The notes: generated by a model from the letters alone, not told the origin. Shown: positions 33,437 through 42,785, counted from the first letter of the stretch. The stretch is DNA of 64,000 nt from JAKSCF01 sp028279945 (GCA_028279945.1 JANQMT010000015.1:1-64000); one strand, 5' to 3'. Numbers and translations are program-made.

Positions 33437-34300
33437 ATGCAAAAAGTAAAAGTTCTTATTGAAGCACTTCCATATATAAAAAAGTTTTCGGGTGAGACCT
33501 TCATTATTAAATATGGTGGTAGCATTATGAATAACCTAGAAGCTAAAAAAGCTTTTATTGAAGATGTTGTGCTGTTAAAGTTAGTAGGTATCAATGTTAT
33601 TATTATTCACGGAGGCGGTCCAAATATATCGGATATGCTGGAAAAGTTGGATATTCCTACAGAATTTATAAACGGACTTAGAGTAACCGATGCGCATACG
33701 ATGGAAATTGTTGAAATGGTTCTATCCGGAAAAATCAATAAAGAAATCGTTGGAGAATTATGTAAGCATGGCATCAACTCAATAGGCATAAGTGGAAGAG
33801 ATAGTAATTTAATCGTCGCTAAAAAAACCCATACCTATAATGGAGAAGAAAAAATAGATTTAGGTCATGTTGGGGAAGTAGAGAAGATCAATATAAAGGT
33901 GTTAGAGGATTTATTGGATAATGGATATGTGCCGGTGATATCTCCTGTTGGAGCAGATTATGCCGGAGATATATATAATATTAATGCCGATTATGCGGCA
34001 GCTGCTGTCAGCTCTGAACTGAAAGCAGAAAAATTAATATTACTTTCTGATGTAGAAGGCTTATATAAAGATATTAATAACCCCGATACGTTTATTTCCG
34101 AAGCAACTTCTGTAGAAGTACAGCAGTATATGTACGAAGGGATGATATTAGGAGGTATGATTCCTAAAATGCAATGCTGTATTGAAGCGATCAAAGAAGG
34201 CACTAAAGATGTTCATGTAATTGATGGGAGAAAAGAACATAGTCTATTGTTGGAGGTTTTCACTGATGCAGGAAGTGGAACCATGATAAGAGGCGTATGA
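33437..34300 (+). CDS. argB: Acetylglutamate kinase
   Basis: Phosphorylates N-acetylglutamate, the step before ArgC. A 287-residue amino-acid-kinase fold with KYGGSIM (about 24-30), IHGGGPNIS (about 57-65), the substrate site around GLRVTDAHTMEIVEMVLSG, ATP-site SDVEGLY, and GGMIPKM. The N-terminal helix before KYGG is of the kind seen in arginine-sensitive hexameric forms, so feedback inhibition by arginine is likely. Strong ribosome-binding site (AGGAGAAGGAGAG). It is followed 28 bp later by carA, showing that this carbamoyl-phosphate synthase belongs to arginine synthesis. Confidence 0.95.
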   Translation: MQKVKVLIEALPYIKKFSGETFIIKYGGSIMNNLEAKKAFIEDVVLLKLVGINVIIIHGGGPNISDMLEKLDIPTEFINGLRVTDAHTMEIVEMVLSGKINKEIVGELCKHGINSIGISGRDSNLIVAKKTHTYNGEEKIDLGHVGEVEKINIKVLEDLLDNGYVPVISPVGADYAGDIYNINADYAAAAVSSELKAEKLILLSDVEGLYKDINNPDTFISEATSVEVQQYMYEGMILGGMIPKMQCCIEAIKEGTKDVHVIDGRKEHSLLLEVFTDAGSGTMIRGV

Positions 34301-34328
34301 GACAATAATAAATTTGGAGGGAAATAAT

Positions 34329-35405
34329 ATGGAAGGATTAGTATATTTAGAGGATGGCACCCTTTACAGGGGAAAAGGCTTTGGCGATACGGGTACTGTT
34401 GTAGGAGAATTGGTATTTAATACATCTATGACAGGATATCAAGAAGTACTAACAGATCCCTCGTATACCGGGCAAATTATTAATATGACTTATCCTCTCA
34501 TTGGTAATTATGGTATCAATGATGAAGAAAGTGAATCTGAAAAAATACATGCCAAAGGCTTAATTGTAAAAACAATATCCCAGTGTCCCTCTAACTATAA
34601 ATCAAAGACCAACATAGATAAGTGGCTAAAATCCATGAAAATACCTGGTATTTTTAATGTGGATACAAGAAGTATTACCAGAAAAGTGAGAAATGAAGGC
34701 ACCATGAAATGCGTCATCTCAAATGAAAATTTAACCCTTGACGCAATCAAAGTTTTGTGTGAAAGCACCGACTTAAAGCAGGATTATATGAAAAGCACAG
34801 GAATACAAGAGGCTGTCCATTATGAGGGTAGTGGCTTCCGTGTGGCGGTATTGGATTATGGAATCAAACAAAATATCATAAATAGTTTAAAGAAGCGGGA
34901 TTGTGATATATATGTATTTCCTTACCACTCAAAATATGAAGATATAAAGTCCATTAATCCGGATGGATTATTATTGTCTAATGGCCCGGGAGATCCTGCT
35001 AAAGCCACTGAGAGTATCGAAGAAGTCGGTAAGCTGATTCAAGATATACCCACCTTTGGAATATGTATGGGACATCAAGTCTTAGCTTTAGCCATGGGCG
35101 GCGAGACGTATAAATTGAAATTTGGGCACAGAGGTGGTAACCATGGTGTATATGATAAAAACACGAATAAAGCATATATTACATCCCAAAACCATGGTTA
35201 TTCTGTAAAGGCAGAAAGCGTTATTTTAAAGGGAATGGATATTACCCACATCAACTTAAATGATGGAACGGTTGAAGGGATGAAGCATAATCATCTTCCG
35301 ATTTTTTCAGTACAGTTCCATCCTGAAGCATCTCCGGGACCCAGAGATACTGCTTATTTATTTGATGCATTTATTGAATTAATGAAAAAAGCAATTAATA
35401 GTTGA
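34329..35405 (+). CDS. carA: Carbamoyl-phosphate synthase small subunit (arginine set)
   Basis: Glutamine amidotransferase subunit that hands ammonia to CarB. A 358-residue protein: N-terminal CPSase small domain (FNTSMTGYQEVLTDPSY) and a class I amidotransferase domain with nucleophile Cys in FGICMGHQ (about 234-241) and the His/Glu pair in SVQFHPEASPGP. The start ATG at 34329 follows TTGGAGGG; a TTG at 34314 lies within that box. It is the second of two carA genes in the window; its placement directly after argB marks it as the arginine-regulated form. Confidence 0.92.
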   Translation: MEGLVYLEDGTLYRGKGFGDTGTVVGELVFNTSMTGYQEVLTDPSYTGQIINMTYPLIGNYGINDEESESEKIHAKGLIVKTISQCPSNYKSKTNIDKWLKSMKIPGIFNVDTRSITRKVRNEGTMKCVISNENLTLDAIKVLCESTDLKQDYMKSTGIQEAVHYEGSGFRVAVLDYGIKQNIINSLKKRDCDIYVFPYHSKYEDIKSINPDGLLLSNGPGDPAKATESIEEVGKLIQDIPTFGICMGHQVLALAMGGETYKLKFGHRGGNHGVYDKNTNKAYITSQNHGYSVKAESVILKGMDITHINLNDGTVEGMKHNHLPIFSVQFHPEASPGPRDTAYLFDAFIELMKKAINS

Positions 35406-35538
35406 TAATGAATAATGAATAATTAATGATGATTTTCTGACGAAAATCTTTTTGAAAAAATCTAATGAAAATTTTGCTTCAGCAAAATTCACCTTAATTA
35501 TTATCTATTAATTATTAATTAAAAAAGAGGTGAAAACA
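35406..35538 (+). other. Hairpin-rich spacer between carA and carB
   Basis: Contains GATTTTC-TGAC-GAAAATC (35431-35448) and AATTTTGCT-TC-AGCAAAATT (35470-35489), framed by mirrored AATAATTAAT/ATTAATTATT strings. No T-run follows. It may be a decayed palindromic repeat in the operon. The ribosome-binding site AGAGGTG of carB is at its end. Confidence 0.5.
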
Positions 35539-38500
35539 ATGCCAAAGGATCATACTCTAAAAAAAGTGATGATAATTGGTTCAGGACCGATTATTATTGG
35601 GCAAGCTGCAGAATTTGACTATTCTGGGACACAAGCTTGTAAAGCCATACGAGAAGAAGGAATTAAAACCGTTTTAGTAAACAGTAACCCGGCTACTATA
35701 ATGACGGATAAAGAAATAGCCGATAACGTATATATAGAGCCTTTAACCCAAGATACCCTTGAGAATATCATAGCTCAAGAGAAGCCCGATGGTATCCTTG
35801 CGGGATTTGGAGGTCAGACAGGATTAAATCTGTCTATCCAATTAGAAGAAAATGGGATACTTGAAAAATATGGTGTTAAGCTCTTAGGTATTAATAAAGA
35901 GAGCATTAAAAAGGCAGAAGACAGAGAAGCCTTTAAACAATTAATGCTGGATATTAAAGAACCTATACCGGCAAGCGTCATAGCAACGGGTATTGAAGAG
36001 TGCAAGCAGTTTGTTAAAGATATGGGATACCCGGTTATTATCCGGCCGGCTTACACATTAGGCGGCTCCGGAGGGGGCATAGCCAATAATGAAGAAGAGC
36101 TTTTTGAAATATGTAAAAAAGGCATAGAACGCAGTGCTATAGGACAGATATTGTTGGAGCAATCTGTTGCAGGCTGGAAAGAATTAGAATATGAAGTGAT
36201 GAGAGATGCAAAGGATAATTGCATCATTGTTTGTAATATGGAAAACGTTGATCCTGCTGGAATCCACACTGGTGACAGCATTGTCGTTGCGCCTTCGCAA
36301 ACCCTTAGAGATACAGAATATCATATGCTTAGAGATGCTTCTTTAAAAATTATCCGAAGTTTAAAAATAGAGGGTGGATGTAATATCCAATTTGCATTGG
36401 ATCCTAAGAGCAATCAATATATTGTAATTGAAGTCAACCCAAGAGTAAGCCGGTCGTCAGCACTGGCATCTAAAGCAGCAGGTTATCCTATTGCTAAAAT
36501 TGCTGCAAAGATTGCCTTAGGGTATACGTTAGATGAACTTAAAAACGTAGTAACTCAAAACTCCAGTGCTTGTTTTGAGCCCACCTTAGATTATTGTGTT
36601 GTAAAGTTTCCAAAATGGCCATTTGATAAATTCCGAACTGCTTCAAGAAAGCTGGGTACTCAGATGAAAGCCACCGGTGAGGTTATGGCAATCAGCAGAA
36701 CTTTTGAGAGTGCTCTTTTAAAAGCGATTACTTCACTGGAAGTAAAATATAATGGCTTAAGAATACAATACATCATGGAAATGTCAGATGAGGATTTGAT
36801 CAAAAAAATAAAGCAGTCGGATGATGAGAGAATATTTGCTTTAGCAGAAGCTCTAAGAAGACCATTCACTATAGAAGAATTGTATGATATTTCAGGAGGC
36901 GTCGACCCGTGGTTCTTAAATAGCATTCATAACATTGTTCAAATGGAAAGCAAGCTGTCTAATGAACAAGTAGATGATTTATTATTGTACGAAGCAGAGG
37001 CAATGGGCTTTACAGACAGTGAGATATTAGATCTTTCCGGACTTCCAAGAGAAGCCTTACAAGATATAAGAATTTATCACGATATTTTCCCTGTCTATAA
37101 AATGGTAGATACCTGCGGCGGTGAATTTGAAGCCGCAACGCCATATTATTACTCCTGTTTTGAAGAAGAAGACGAATGCTCCATATCAGACAAAAAGAAA
37201 ATCTTAGTAGTAGGATCAGGACCTATAAGAATCGGTCAAGGTATTGAATTTGATTATTGCTGTGTCCATGGCGTATGGGCCATTCGTGATGCAGGATACG
37301 AATCGATTATTATCAATAATAATCCTGAAACGGTGAGCACAGACTTCGATACTTCTGATAAGCTGTATTTTGAGGCATTGCATATCGATGATGTCATGAA
37401 CATACTTAAAAGAGAAAGACCTGAAGGTGTTATATTACAATTCGGCGGACAGACATCTCTTAACTTAGCAAAAAAACTTTATGAAAGAAGTATCAAGATA
37501 CTGGGAACACCTTTTAATTCTATTGACCTTGCAGAAGACAGAGAAAAGTTTGGTAAGCTCTTAGGTAAAATAGAAGTGCCTGTGCCTAAAGGATATGCAG
37601 TAACCACTATGAAAGATGCCTACGAAGCAGTAGAAAAGCTAGGTTATCCGGTAGTGGTAAGGCCTTCTTATGTCATCGGCGGCAGAGCAATGCAAGTGGT
37701 GTATGAGAAAGAAGAATTAGAAATCTATTTGCAAGAAGCAGTGCAATTGTCAAATGAATATCCGGTATTAATCGATAAATATATTAAAGGAACTGAGATA
37801 GAAGTGGATGCTGTTGCTGACGGTGAGAATGTGCTGATTCCGGGGATAATGGAACATATAGAAAAAACCGGTGTTCACTCTGGTGACAGTATATCTATTT
37901 ATCCCCACATTACTTTAGACGATGAGACAGTCAATACCTTAATCGAATATACCAATAAAATTGTAAAAGAGTTAAAAATAATAGGATTGGTTAATATTCA
38001 ATATGTCTTTGATGGTAGTGATGTATATGTAATAGAAGTTAATCCCAGAGCATCTCGTACTGTACCTATTTTAAGTAAAGTAACAGGTGTGCCTATGGTT
38101 AAACTGGCAGTAGAAGCTATGCTGGGAAAAACCATTCAAGACATGGGATACCAACCGGGGCTTTTAGACTCACAAGACTTATATGCTGTAAAAGTACCCG
38201 TATTTTCCGGTGAGAAATTGACGGACGTAGATATTACTTTAGGACCGGAAATGAAATCAACAGGAGAAGTTTTAGGAATCGATGGGGATTTAGAAAAAGC
38301 AATATACAAAGGATTCTTAGCATCAGGTATTAAAATACCTGTTGATGGCGGCTTGTATGTATCTTTGAAGAAAATAGATAAAACAGAAAATACCATAAAA
38401 ATCATTAAAGCCTATCATGACCACGGGTTTAAGATATATGGCTCTAAGGGAACCAAAGCCTATTTAAGTCAAAATGGACTGGCGTGTGAAGAAAAGACAT

Positions 38501-38733
38501 CTCAAGAGATTTTGAAAATGATATATGAAGGTCAAATCAATATGGTCATTAATACACCTACAAAGGGCGGCAACATTCATAGCGACGCTTTCAAAGTAAG
38601 GAGAAGAGCCTCGGAATTTCGCCTGCCGGTTATGACATCTTTAGAAACGGCTGAAGCTTTTTCTATAGCAGTTAAAATAAAGAAACAAAATAACTTGATT
38701 CGATTTAATACTTTAGACGCTTATGTAAAATAA
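35539..38733 (+). CDS. carB: Carbamoyl-phosphate synthase large subunit (arginine set)
   Basis: Makes carbamoyl phosphate from bicarbonate, ammonia and two ATP. About 1064 residues, with two homologous ATP-grasp halves: GSGPIIIGQAAEFDYSGTQA and NSNPATIMTD at the N-terminus, GSGPIRIGQGIEFDY and NNNPETVSTDFDTSD at about 558-610, and EVNPRxSRS/T metal sites in both. The C-terminal MGS-like allosteric domain (about 935-1064) is present. The start ATG 35539 is 6 bp after AGAGGTG; GTG 35530 is in the box. No terminator was seen after it. Confidence 0.94.
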   Translation: MPKDHTLKKVMIIGSGPIIIGQAAEFDYSGTQACKAIREEGIKTVLVNSNPATIMTDKEIADNVYIEPLTQDTLENIIAQEKPDGILAGFGGQTGLNLSIQLEENGILEKYGVKLLGINKESIKKAEDREAFKQLMLDIKEPIPASVIATGIEECKQFVKDMGYPVIIRPAYTLGGSGGGIANNEEELFEICKKGIERSAIGQILLEQSVAGWKELEYEVMRDAKDNCIIVCNMENVDPAGIHTGDSIVVAPSQTLRDTEYHMLRDASLKIIRSLKIEGGCNIQFALDPKSNQYIVIEVNPRVSRSSALASKAAGYPIAKIAAKIALGYTLDELKNVVTQNSSACFEPTLDYCVVKFPKWPFDKFRTASRKLGTQMKATGEVMAISRTFESALLKAITSLEVKYNGLRIQYIMEMSDEDLIKKIKQSDDERIFALAEALRRPFTIEELYDISGGVDPWFLNSIHNIVQMESKLSNEQVDDLLLYEAEAMGFTDSEILDLSGLPREALQDIRIYHDIFPVYKMVDTCGGEFEAATPYYYSCFEEEDECSISDKKKILVVGSGPIRIGQGIEFDYCCVHGVWAIRDAGYESIIINNNPETVSTDFDTSDKLYFEALHIDDVMNILKRERPEGVILQFGGQTSLNLAKKLYERSIKILGTPFNSIDLAEDREKFGKLLGKIEVPVPKGYAVTTMKDAYEAVEKLGYPVVVRPSYVIGGRAMQVVYEKEELEIYLQEAVQLSNEYPVLIDKYIKGTEIEVDAVADGENVLIPGIMEHIEKTGVHSGDSISIYPHITLDDETVNTLIEYTNKIVKELKIIGLVNIQYVFDGSDVYVIEVNPRASRTVPILSKVTGVPMVKLAVEAMLGKTIQDMGYQPGLLDSQDLYAVKVPVFSGEKLTDVDITLGPEMKSTGEVLGIDGDLEKAIYKGFLASGIKIPVDGGLYVSLKKIDKTENTIKIIKAYHDHGFKIYGSKGTKAYLSQNGLACEEKTSQEILKMIYEGQINMVINTPTKGGNIHSDAFKVRRRASEFRLPVMTSLETAEAFSIAVKIKKQNNLIRFNTLDAYVK

Positions 38734-38771
38734 TTAATTATTCAGTTTTTTTACTTTATTGATAAAAAATA

Positions 38772-38801
38772 TAGACAAAAATGGCGAAAAAACTGTATAA
38801 T
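38772..38801 (+). promoter_or_regulatory. Candidate promoter of HD-GYP gene
   Basis: TAGACA (38772-38777), 18 bp, TATAAT (38796-38801), about 85 bp before the ribosome-binding site. Confidence 0.5.
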
Positions 38802-38900
38802 ATCTTAGATTAATGTTTTTATTATAGGATAACAGCATAAATTTTAAGCGTGACATGGCTAACACTATTATAAGACAGGCTTTCAAAAAGGGTGATATAT

Positions 38901-40016
38901 ATGAGATTTGTACCTTCTGCTTGCTTACGAGAAGGAATGATTAATGGAAGGGACTTATATGGCAAAGACGGTATTTTGATGCTCAGACAGGGTCAGGAAA
39001 TAACTGTCATTAATATCAATCGAATCAATAGCTTAGGATATCAAGGTATTTATATTGTAGATGAGATATCGAAAGATATTGATGTGCAAAGTGTTATTGA
39101 TGATGTTCTGAGACAAAAAACTATTGGTGCCGTAAAGCATGTTTTTGATTGCATACAAAAAAATGATAGTGCTAAATTTACAGCTAATATAGAACATACA
39201 AAAATGCTTGTTGAGAATATTATTGATGAAATGATGGATAATAAGGATTTGATTATTAACATGGTAGACCTGAAAATGTTTGATGATTATACTTATTATC
39301 ATTCTGTGAACGTAGCGGTACTCTCAATCGTTATGGGTATTTCATTAAATTTGTCAAAAAAAGAATTATATAACTTAGGTTTGGGTGCATTGCTGCATGA
39401 TATAGGAAAAGTTTTTGTGCCTAAAGATATTCTAAATAAAAAAGGTCAATTAAGTAACGAAGAGCTGAGTGAGGTTCAGAGTCATTCTGAAAGAGGCTAT
39501 CACTATTTAAGGGAAATATGGGATATTCCTTTGAAATCCTATATGGCTGTTTTGTATCATCACGAAAAGTTTGATGGGTCGGGATATCCGAAAGGTAAAA
39601 AAACAACAGAAATACATTTATTTGGACGTATAATAGCCATTGCAGATGTTTATGATGCTTTAATATCGGATAGGCCTTATCGTAAAGCTCTTTTACCCTC
39701 AGAAGCAGTTGAATATGTTATGGGTGGTTCGGGTATATTGTTTGACCCCGACCTGGTTAAGGTCTTTGTAAAGAAGGTAGCACCATATCCATTAGGAACT
39801 TGTGTAAAACTAAGTAATGGTGATGTGGGTATTGTAATCGAAAACTATGAAGATGCATGCTTAAGGCCTAAATTGAAATTGTTTATGAAGCGTCAAGAAG
39901 AAAGTATCTTAGATTTGAAAAGCGATGAAAAATCGTGGAGTGTTACCATAGTGGATATTGTAGATGATATAGAAAAATTTGTATATGATAATAAAGAAGG
40001 AAATGCAGTCAGTTAA
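38901..40016 (+). CDS. HD-GYP domain protein, probable c-di-GMP phosphodiesterase
   Basis: About 371 residues. The C-terminal two thirds hold the HD-GYP domain: HDIGK (about 170-174), the family HHEKFDGSGYPKG (about 221-233) and GRIIAIADVYDALISDRPYR. This module usually hydrolyses cyclic di-GMP. The N-terminal about 110 residues (LREGMINGRDLYGKDGILMLRQGQEIT) are a short beta domain seen in front of many clostridial HD-GYP proteins. No receiver domain or membrane segment, so the input is unknown. Start ATG 38901 (AAGGGTG 7 bp upstream). Monocistronic. Whether it acts on c-di-GMP or another cyclic dinucleotide is not decided by sequence. Confidence 0.88.
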   Translation: MRFVPSACLREGMINGRDLYGKDGILMLRQGQEITVININRINSLGYQGIYIVDEISKDIDVQSVIDDVLRQKTIGAVKHVFDCIQKNDSAKFTANIEHTKMLVENIIDEMMDNKDLIINMVDLKMFDDYTYYHSVNVAVLSIVMGISLNLSKKELYNLGLGALLHDIGKVFVPKDILNKKGQLSNEELSEVQSHSERGYHYLREIWDIPLKSYMAVLYHHEKFDGSGYPKGKKTTEIHLFGRIIAIADVYDALISDRPYRKALLPSEAVEYVMGGSGILFDPDLVKVFVKKVAPYPLGTCVKLSNGDVGIVIENYEDACLRPKLKLFMKRQEESILDLKSDEKSWSVTIVDIVDDIEKFVYDNKEGNAVS

Positions 40017-40160
40017 TGGCTGCTTTTTAATTTGATTTTTCGTCATTCTTTTACCTAACTTTTTTAAATTTCCTAAATCATTATAGCATGTATTGCAAAA
40101 ATAAAGGAACAATAGCTTGAATTAAATAATGGCTTGAAGTGATTATTGCACTTTTTCAAT

Positions 40161-40187
40161 AAAAAAGGGACGTTTAAAACGTCCTTT
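40161..40187 (-). terminator. Terminator of paaK-ACT unit
   Basis: GGACGTTT (40168-40175) and AAACGTCC (40177-40184) pair; read on the minus strand the stem is followed by six T. Confidence 0.75.
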
Positions 40188-40208
40188 AAATGACTTAAAT
40201 TTGAAACT

Positions 40209-40227
40209 GGGCGTATACAATACGCCC
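40209..40227. repeat. Short GGGCGTAT palindrome, second copy
   Basis: GGGCGTATACAATACGCCC, 16 of 19 identical to the one at 13382-13400 and followed by CTACG. It lies between a terminator and the ACT gene's stop codon. Confidence 0.6.
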
Positions 40228-40263
40228 CTACGACTGCGCATAAGTAATACCATTCTACGAAGT

Positions 40264-40689
40264 TTATATTTTATAGAACTGACTTGCTGAGAGTAATTCT
40301 ACTTTTTTGCTTTGTAATATCTCTACTGCCTTTTTTGGACTGTCCACTTTCATAATGATAGATGCTTTATTTTCATGAGAATACCCATACATATACGATA
40401 CGTTGATTTCCACCTCTGAAAGATACTTAATAACCTTGTTTAAAGCACCTGGAGTATCGGGTGTAACAATAGCAATAACATCCGTTATATGAACAGATAA
40501 ATCACTTTTTTTCATAGCACCGACTGCTTTTTCAGGATTATCGACAATCATTCTTAAAACCCCATAATCAGCTGTTTCTGCAATGCTAAGTGCGGAAATA
40601 TTAATATTGTTTTCAGAAAGCACTTCAGTGACCTCAGTCAAGCGACCTGCTCTATTCTCAAGAAAAACAGATAGTTGCTTTATAATCAT
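40264..40689 (-). CDS. Double ACT-domain protein
   Basis: A 141-residue protein made of two ACT domains: LSVFLENRAGRLTEVTEVL (about 5-23) and IAIVTPDTPGALNKVIKYLSE (about 70-90), each a small-molecule, usually amino-acid, binding fold. This stand-alone form is typically found next to arylacetate-CoA ligase genes. It lies about 67 bp downstream of paaK on the minus strand and probably senses an aromatic or branched amino acid. A good GGAGGTG ribosome-binding site precedes it. Confidence 0.88.
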   Translation of the reverse strand: MIIKQLSVFLENRAGRLTEVTEVLSENNINISALSIAETADYGVLRMIVDNPEKAVGAMKKSDLSVHITDVIAIVTPDTPGALNKVIKYLSEVEINVSYMYGYSHENKASIIMKVDSPKKAVEILQSKKVELLSASQFYKI

Positions 40690-40756
40690 TTAAACACCTC
40701 CGGATTGGATTGGTTATAATAAAATTTTAATCTTTTATAACTGTATTTTCAACTTT

Positions 40757-42052
40757 TTATTTTCTTTTATCAATAACACGTTGTGCTTTTCCTTCACTTC
40801 TTTGAATCGTCTTTGGTTCAACCAGCTTGATTTTGACACTTACGCCAAGAATGCTTTCTACAGCATGTTTGATCTTATGAGTGAGCGCTTCTAGTTTACC
40901 AATTTCATCTGAAAATACATTGTCATCAACTTCTACCCAAATTTCCAGAGTATCTAAAGCACCTTTTTTATCTACGATTAATAGATAGTGTGGTTTTGTT
41001 TCTCCTATTTCTAATAAAACACTTTCTACTTGGGATGGGAATACATTAACACCTCTAATAATAAGCATATCGTCTGAACGACCTGTGCACTTATGCATAC
41101 GGACAGCAGTTCTGCCGCACTGGCAAGTATTGTAATCCAGCTTAGTTAAATCTCTGGTACGATACCTTAACAATGGAAGTGCTTCTTTTGTAACAGTAGT
41201 AAATACCAGTTCCCCTATATCTCCCGGGTCAGCAGGCTGAAGCGTATCCGGTGAAATAACCTCAGGGATAAAATGATCTTCCCAAATGTGTAAGCCATTT
41301 TGATATGCGCATTCATTTGCTACACCCGGCCCAATAATTTCACTTAATCCATAAATATCAATGGCTTTAATTTTCAACGAGGATTCAATTTGCTGCCGCA
41401 TTTCTTCCGTCCATGGCTCTGCACCAAAAATGCCAACCTTTAAGTTGAGACTTTCGGGAGAAATACCGGCCTCTTCCATAGCTTCTGCAAGATAAAGGGC
41501 ATAGGAAGGCGTACAGGCAATAACAGAACTGTCAAAGTCTTTCATCAATTGAAGCTGCTTGCTTGTATTACCTCCTGATATAGGAATAACAGTAGCACCA
41601 ATTTTTTCTGCACCATAATGTAAGCCTAAACCGCCGGTAAATAAACCGTATCCATAGGCAACTTGAATCACATCATCTCTTGAAGCGCCGGAAGAATACA
41701 AAGAACGTGCTACAACTTCTGCAAAAGTTGAAATATCTCTTCTTGAATATCCTACAACGGTAGGTTTGCCCGTTGTTCCGGAGGAAGCGTGGATTCTTAC
41801 GATTTCACTCTTTGGAATAGCGAATAATCCAAAAGGATAATTATCTCTAAGGTCCTGCTTAGTCGTAAAAGGAAGCTTTACAATATCGTCAATATTTCTA
41901 ATGTCTCCCGGCTCCAGGCCCAGTTCCTGCATTTTGTTTCTGTAAAAAGGAACATTGTGATAAACTCTTTCTACTGTGTCACAGAGTCTTTGACTTTGTG
42001 TTTCTCTCATTTGATCGCGACTCATGCATTCGTAATGTTCATTCCAAATCAT
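40757..42052 (-). CDS. paaK: Phenylacetate-CoA ligase-like enzyme
   Basis: A 431-residue member of the AMP-forming acyl-CoA ligase family. P-loop-like motif HASSGTTGKPTVVGYSRRD (about 90-108), IDIYGLSEIIGPGVA (about 231-245), and the C-terminal region RSDDMLIIRGVNVFPSQ with the catalytic lysine area near SEGKAQRV. It converts phenylacetate or another arylacetate to its CoA thioester; in anaerobes such genes often accompany indolepyruvate:ferredoxin oxidoreductase for aromatic amino-acid breakdown or synthesis, though that partner is not here. The ACT gene downstream supports an amino-acid link. A T-box leader lies about 400 bp upstream on the same strand. Confidence 0.87.
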   Translation of the reverse strand: MIWNEHYECMSRDQMRETQSQRLCDTVERVYHNVPFYRNKMQELGLEPGDIRNIDDIVKLPFTTKQDLRDNYPFGLFAIPKSEIVRIHASSGTTGKPTVVGYSRRDISTFAEVVARSLYSSGASRDDVIQVAYGYGLFTGGLGLHYGAEKIGATVIPISGGNTSKQLQLMKDFDSSVIACTPSYALYLAEAMEEAGISPESLNLKVGIFGAEPWTEEMRQQIESSLKIKAIDIYGLSEIIGPGVANECAYQNGLHIWEDHFIPEVISPDTLQPADPGDIGELVFTTVTKEALPLLRYRTRDLTKLDYNTCQCGRTAVRMHKCTGRSDDMLIIRGVNVFPSQVESVLLEIGETKPHYLLIVDKKGALDTLEIWVEVDDNVFSDEIGKLEALTHKIKHAVESILGVSVKIKLVEPKTIQRSEGKAQRVIDKRK

Positions 42053-42081
42053 ATTCGTTCATCCTTTCATTTTTTAATGCA

Positions 42082-42109
42082 CATATATATAAAAAATTTC
42101 ATACAATAG
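42082..42109 (+). promoter_or_regulatory. Sporulation-type promoter of small peptide gene
   Basis: AC (42082-42083), 17 bp, CATACAATA (42101-42109): fits sigma-K and also the sigma-E -10 CATACAAT. The predicted start leaves a leader of about 20 bp before AAGGAGGT. Confidence 0.55.
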
Positions 42110-42153
42110 AAGTAGGAAACATGGTTAATCAAAAGTTCAAGGAGGTATGTGAA

Positions 42154-42264
42154 ATGTCAGATGGCTGTGGACGTATTGGAGGCATCGATGATAGCTTATT
42201 ATTTTTCTTCTTATTACTTGTAGTTCTTTTCTGCCAATGCGGATGTTTTAGGTATAACTATTAA
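42154..42264 (+). CDS. 36-residue hydrophobic spore-type peptide
   Basis: Too short for routine gene finding but well supported. The ATG at 42154 follows a strong AAGGAGGT (42139-42146), a sporulation-type promoter is upstream and a terminator downstream. The peptide has a Gly/Cys/Asp-rich head (MSDGCGRIGG), a 12-residue Leu/Phe/Val membrane stretch (LLFFFLLLVVLF) and a Cys-rich tail (CQCGCFRYNY). The layout recalls YjcZ/sporulation small-peptide families found in spore coats of Bacilli and Clostridia, but I cannot confirm membership. It runs opposite to paaK. Confidence 0.65.
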   Translation: MSDGCGRIGGIDDSLLFFFLLLVVLFCQCGCFRYNY

Positions 42265-42314
42265 TACGTTTAACCGTTTTCCCTATAATATCTTATAAAA
42301 GATAAGGAACTCCT

Positions 42315-42325
42315 GGTACCACCCC
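42315..42325 (-). promoter_or_regulatory. T-box-like core, possible remnant
   Basis: On the minus strand GGGGTGGTACC, matching the GGGTGGNACC core of T-box antiterminators, with GGAGTTCCTTATC after it. No Stem I or T-run terminator accompanies it, so it may be a decayed duplicate of the T-box just upstream or a chance match to the GGTACC palindrome. Confidence 0.3.
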
Positions 42326-42348
42326 TCTTTTTGTTTAACAAGCCTTTT

Positions 42349-42377
42349 ATAGGATACTTTGGTATCCTATTTTTTTT
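42349..42377 (+). terminator. Terminator after small peptide gene
   Basis: ATAGGATAC-TTTG-GTATCCTAT followed by seven or more T. Confidence 0.9.
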
Positions 42378-42449
42378 ATTTATATTCGTTTTCTAATTGC
42401 AAGGAAATCAACCTTTACACGTCCTTTACCATTATACGAGTCCAAATAA

Positions 42450-42750
42450 TTAAAAAGACTAAAAAAACCTCGCCCTATAAAGGGACGAGGCTTATGCTCC
42501 GCGTTACCACCCTAATTGGTATACACCCACTTAGTTGAATACATAATCATATCCATTTCCTTATAACGGGGAAATATCCGTTTCTGCTTACTAAATCCTT
42601 CACCAGAAAAACTCCGGAGCGAACTTCATAATAATCTTTGTTACCGTTTCTCAGCTAACCGGCTCTCTGTAAACGCTAATTAATACTACTCTCTCCATCA
42701 TGGTTATTTTCAGTATATTCAATGCTGATAAATTTACCAACAAATACTTT
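42450..42750 (-). promoter_or_regulatory. T-box riboswitch leader with terminator
   Basis: On the minus strand: Stem I region with GAGAGAGTAG and AGAGAGCCGGT, specifier region GAAGTTCGCTCCGGAG (about 42627-42612), the T-box AGGGTGGTAACGCG (42513-42500) and a terminator CCTCGTCCCT/AGGGCGAGG (42490-42468) with seven T. The specifier reads GTT (Val) if the codon directly follows GAA, or TTC (Phe) if shifted by one. The next minus-strand gene is paaK, 400 bp away across a plus-strand gene and its terminator, so the target is uncertain. Confidence 0.88.
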
Positions 42751-42756
42751 GATAAA

Positions 42757-42785
42757 AGTATAATGTTTAACCGCCTATTTGTCAA
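42757..42785 (-). promoter_or_regulatory. Promoter of T-box leader
   Basis: Minus strand TTGACA (42785-42780), 17-bp spacer, TATACT (42762-42757). The predicted start is just before the T-box Stem I. Confidence 0.75.
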
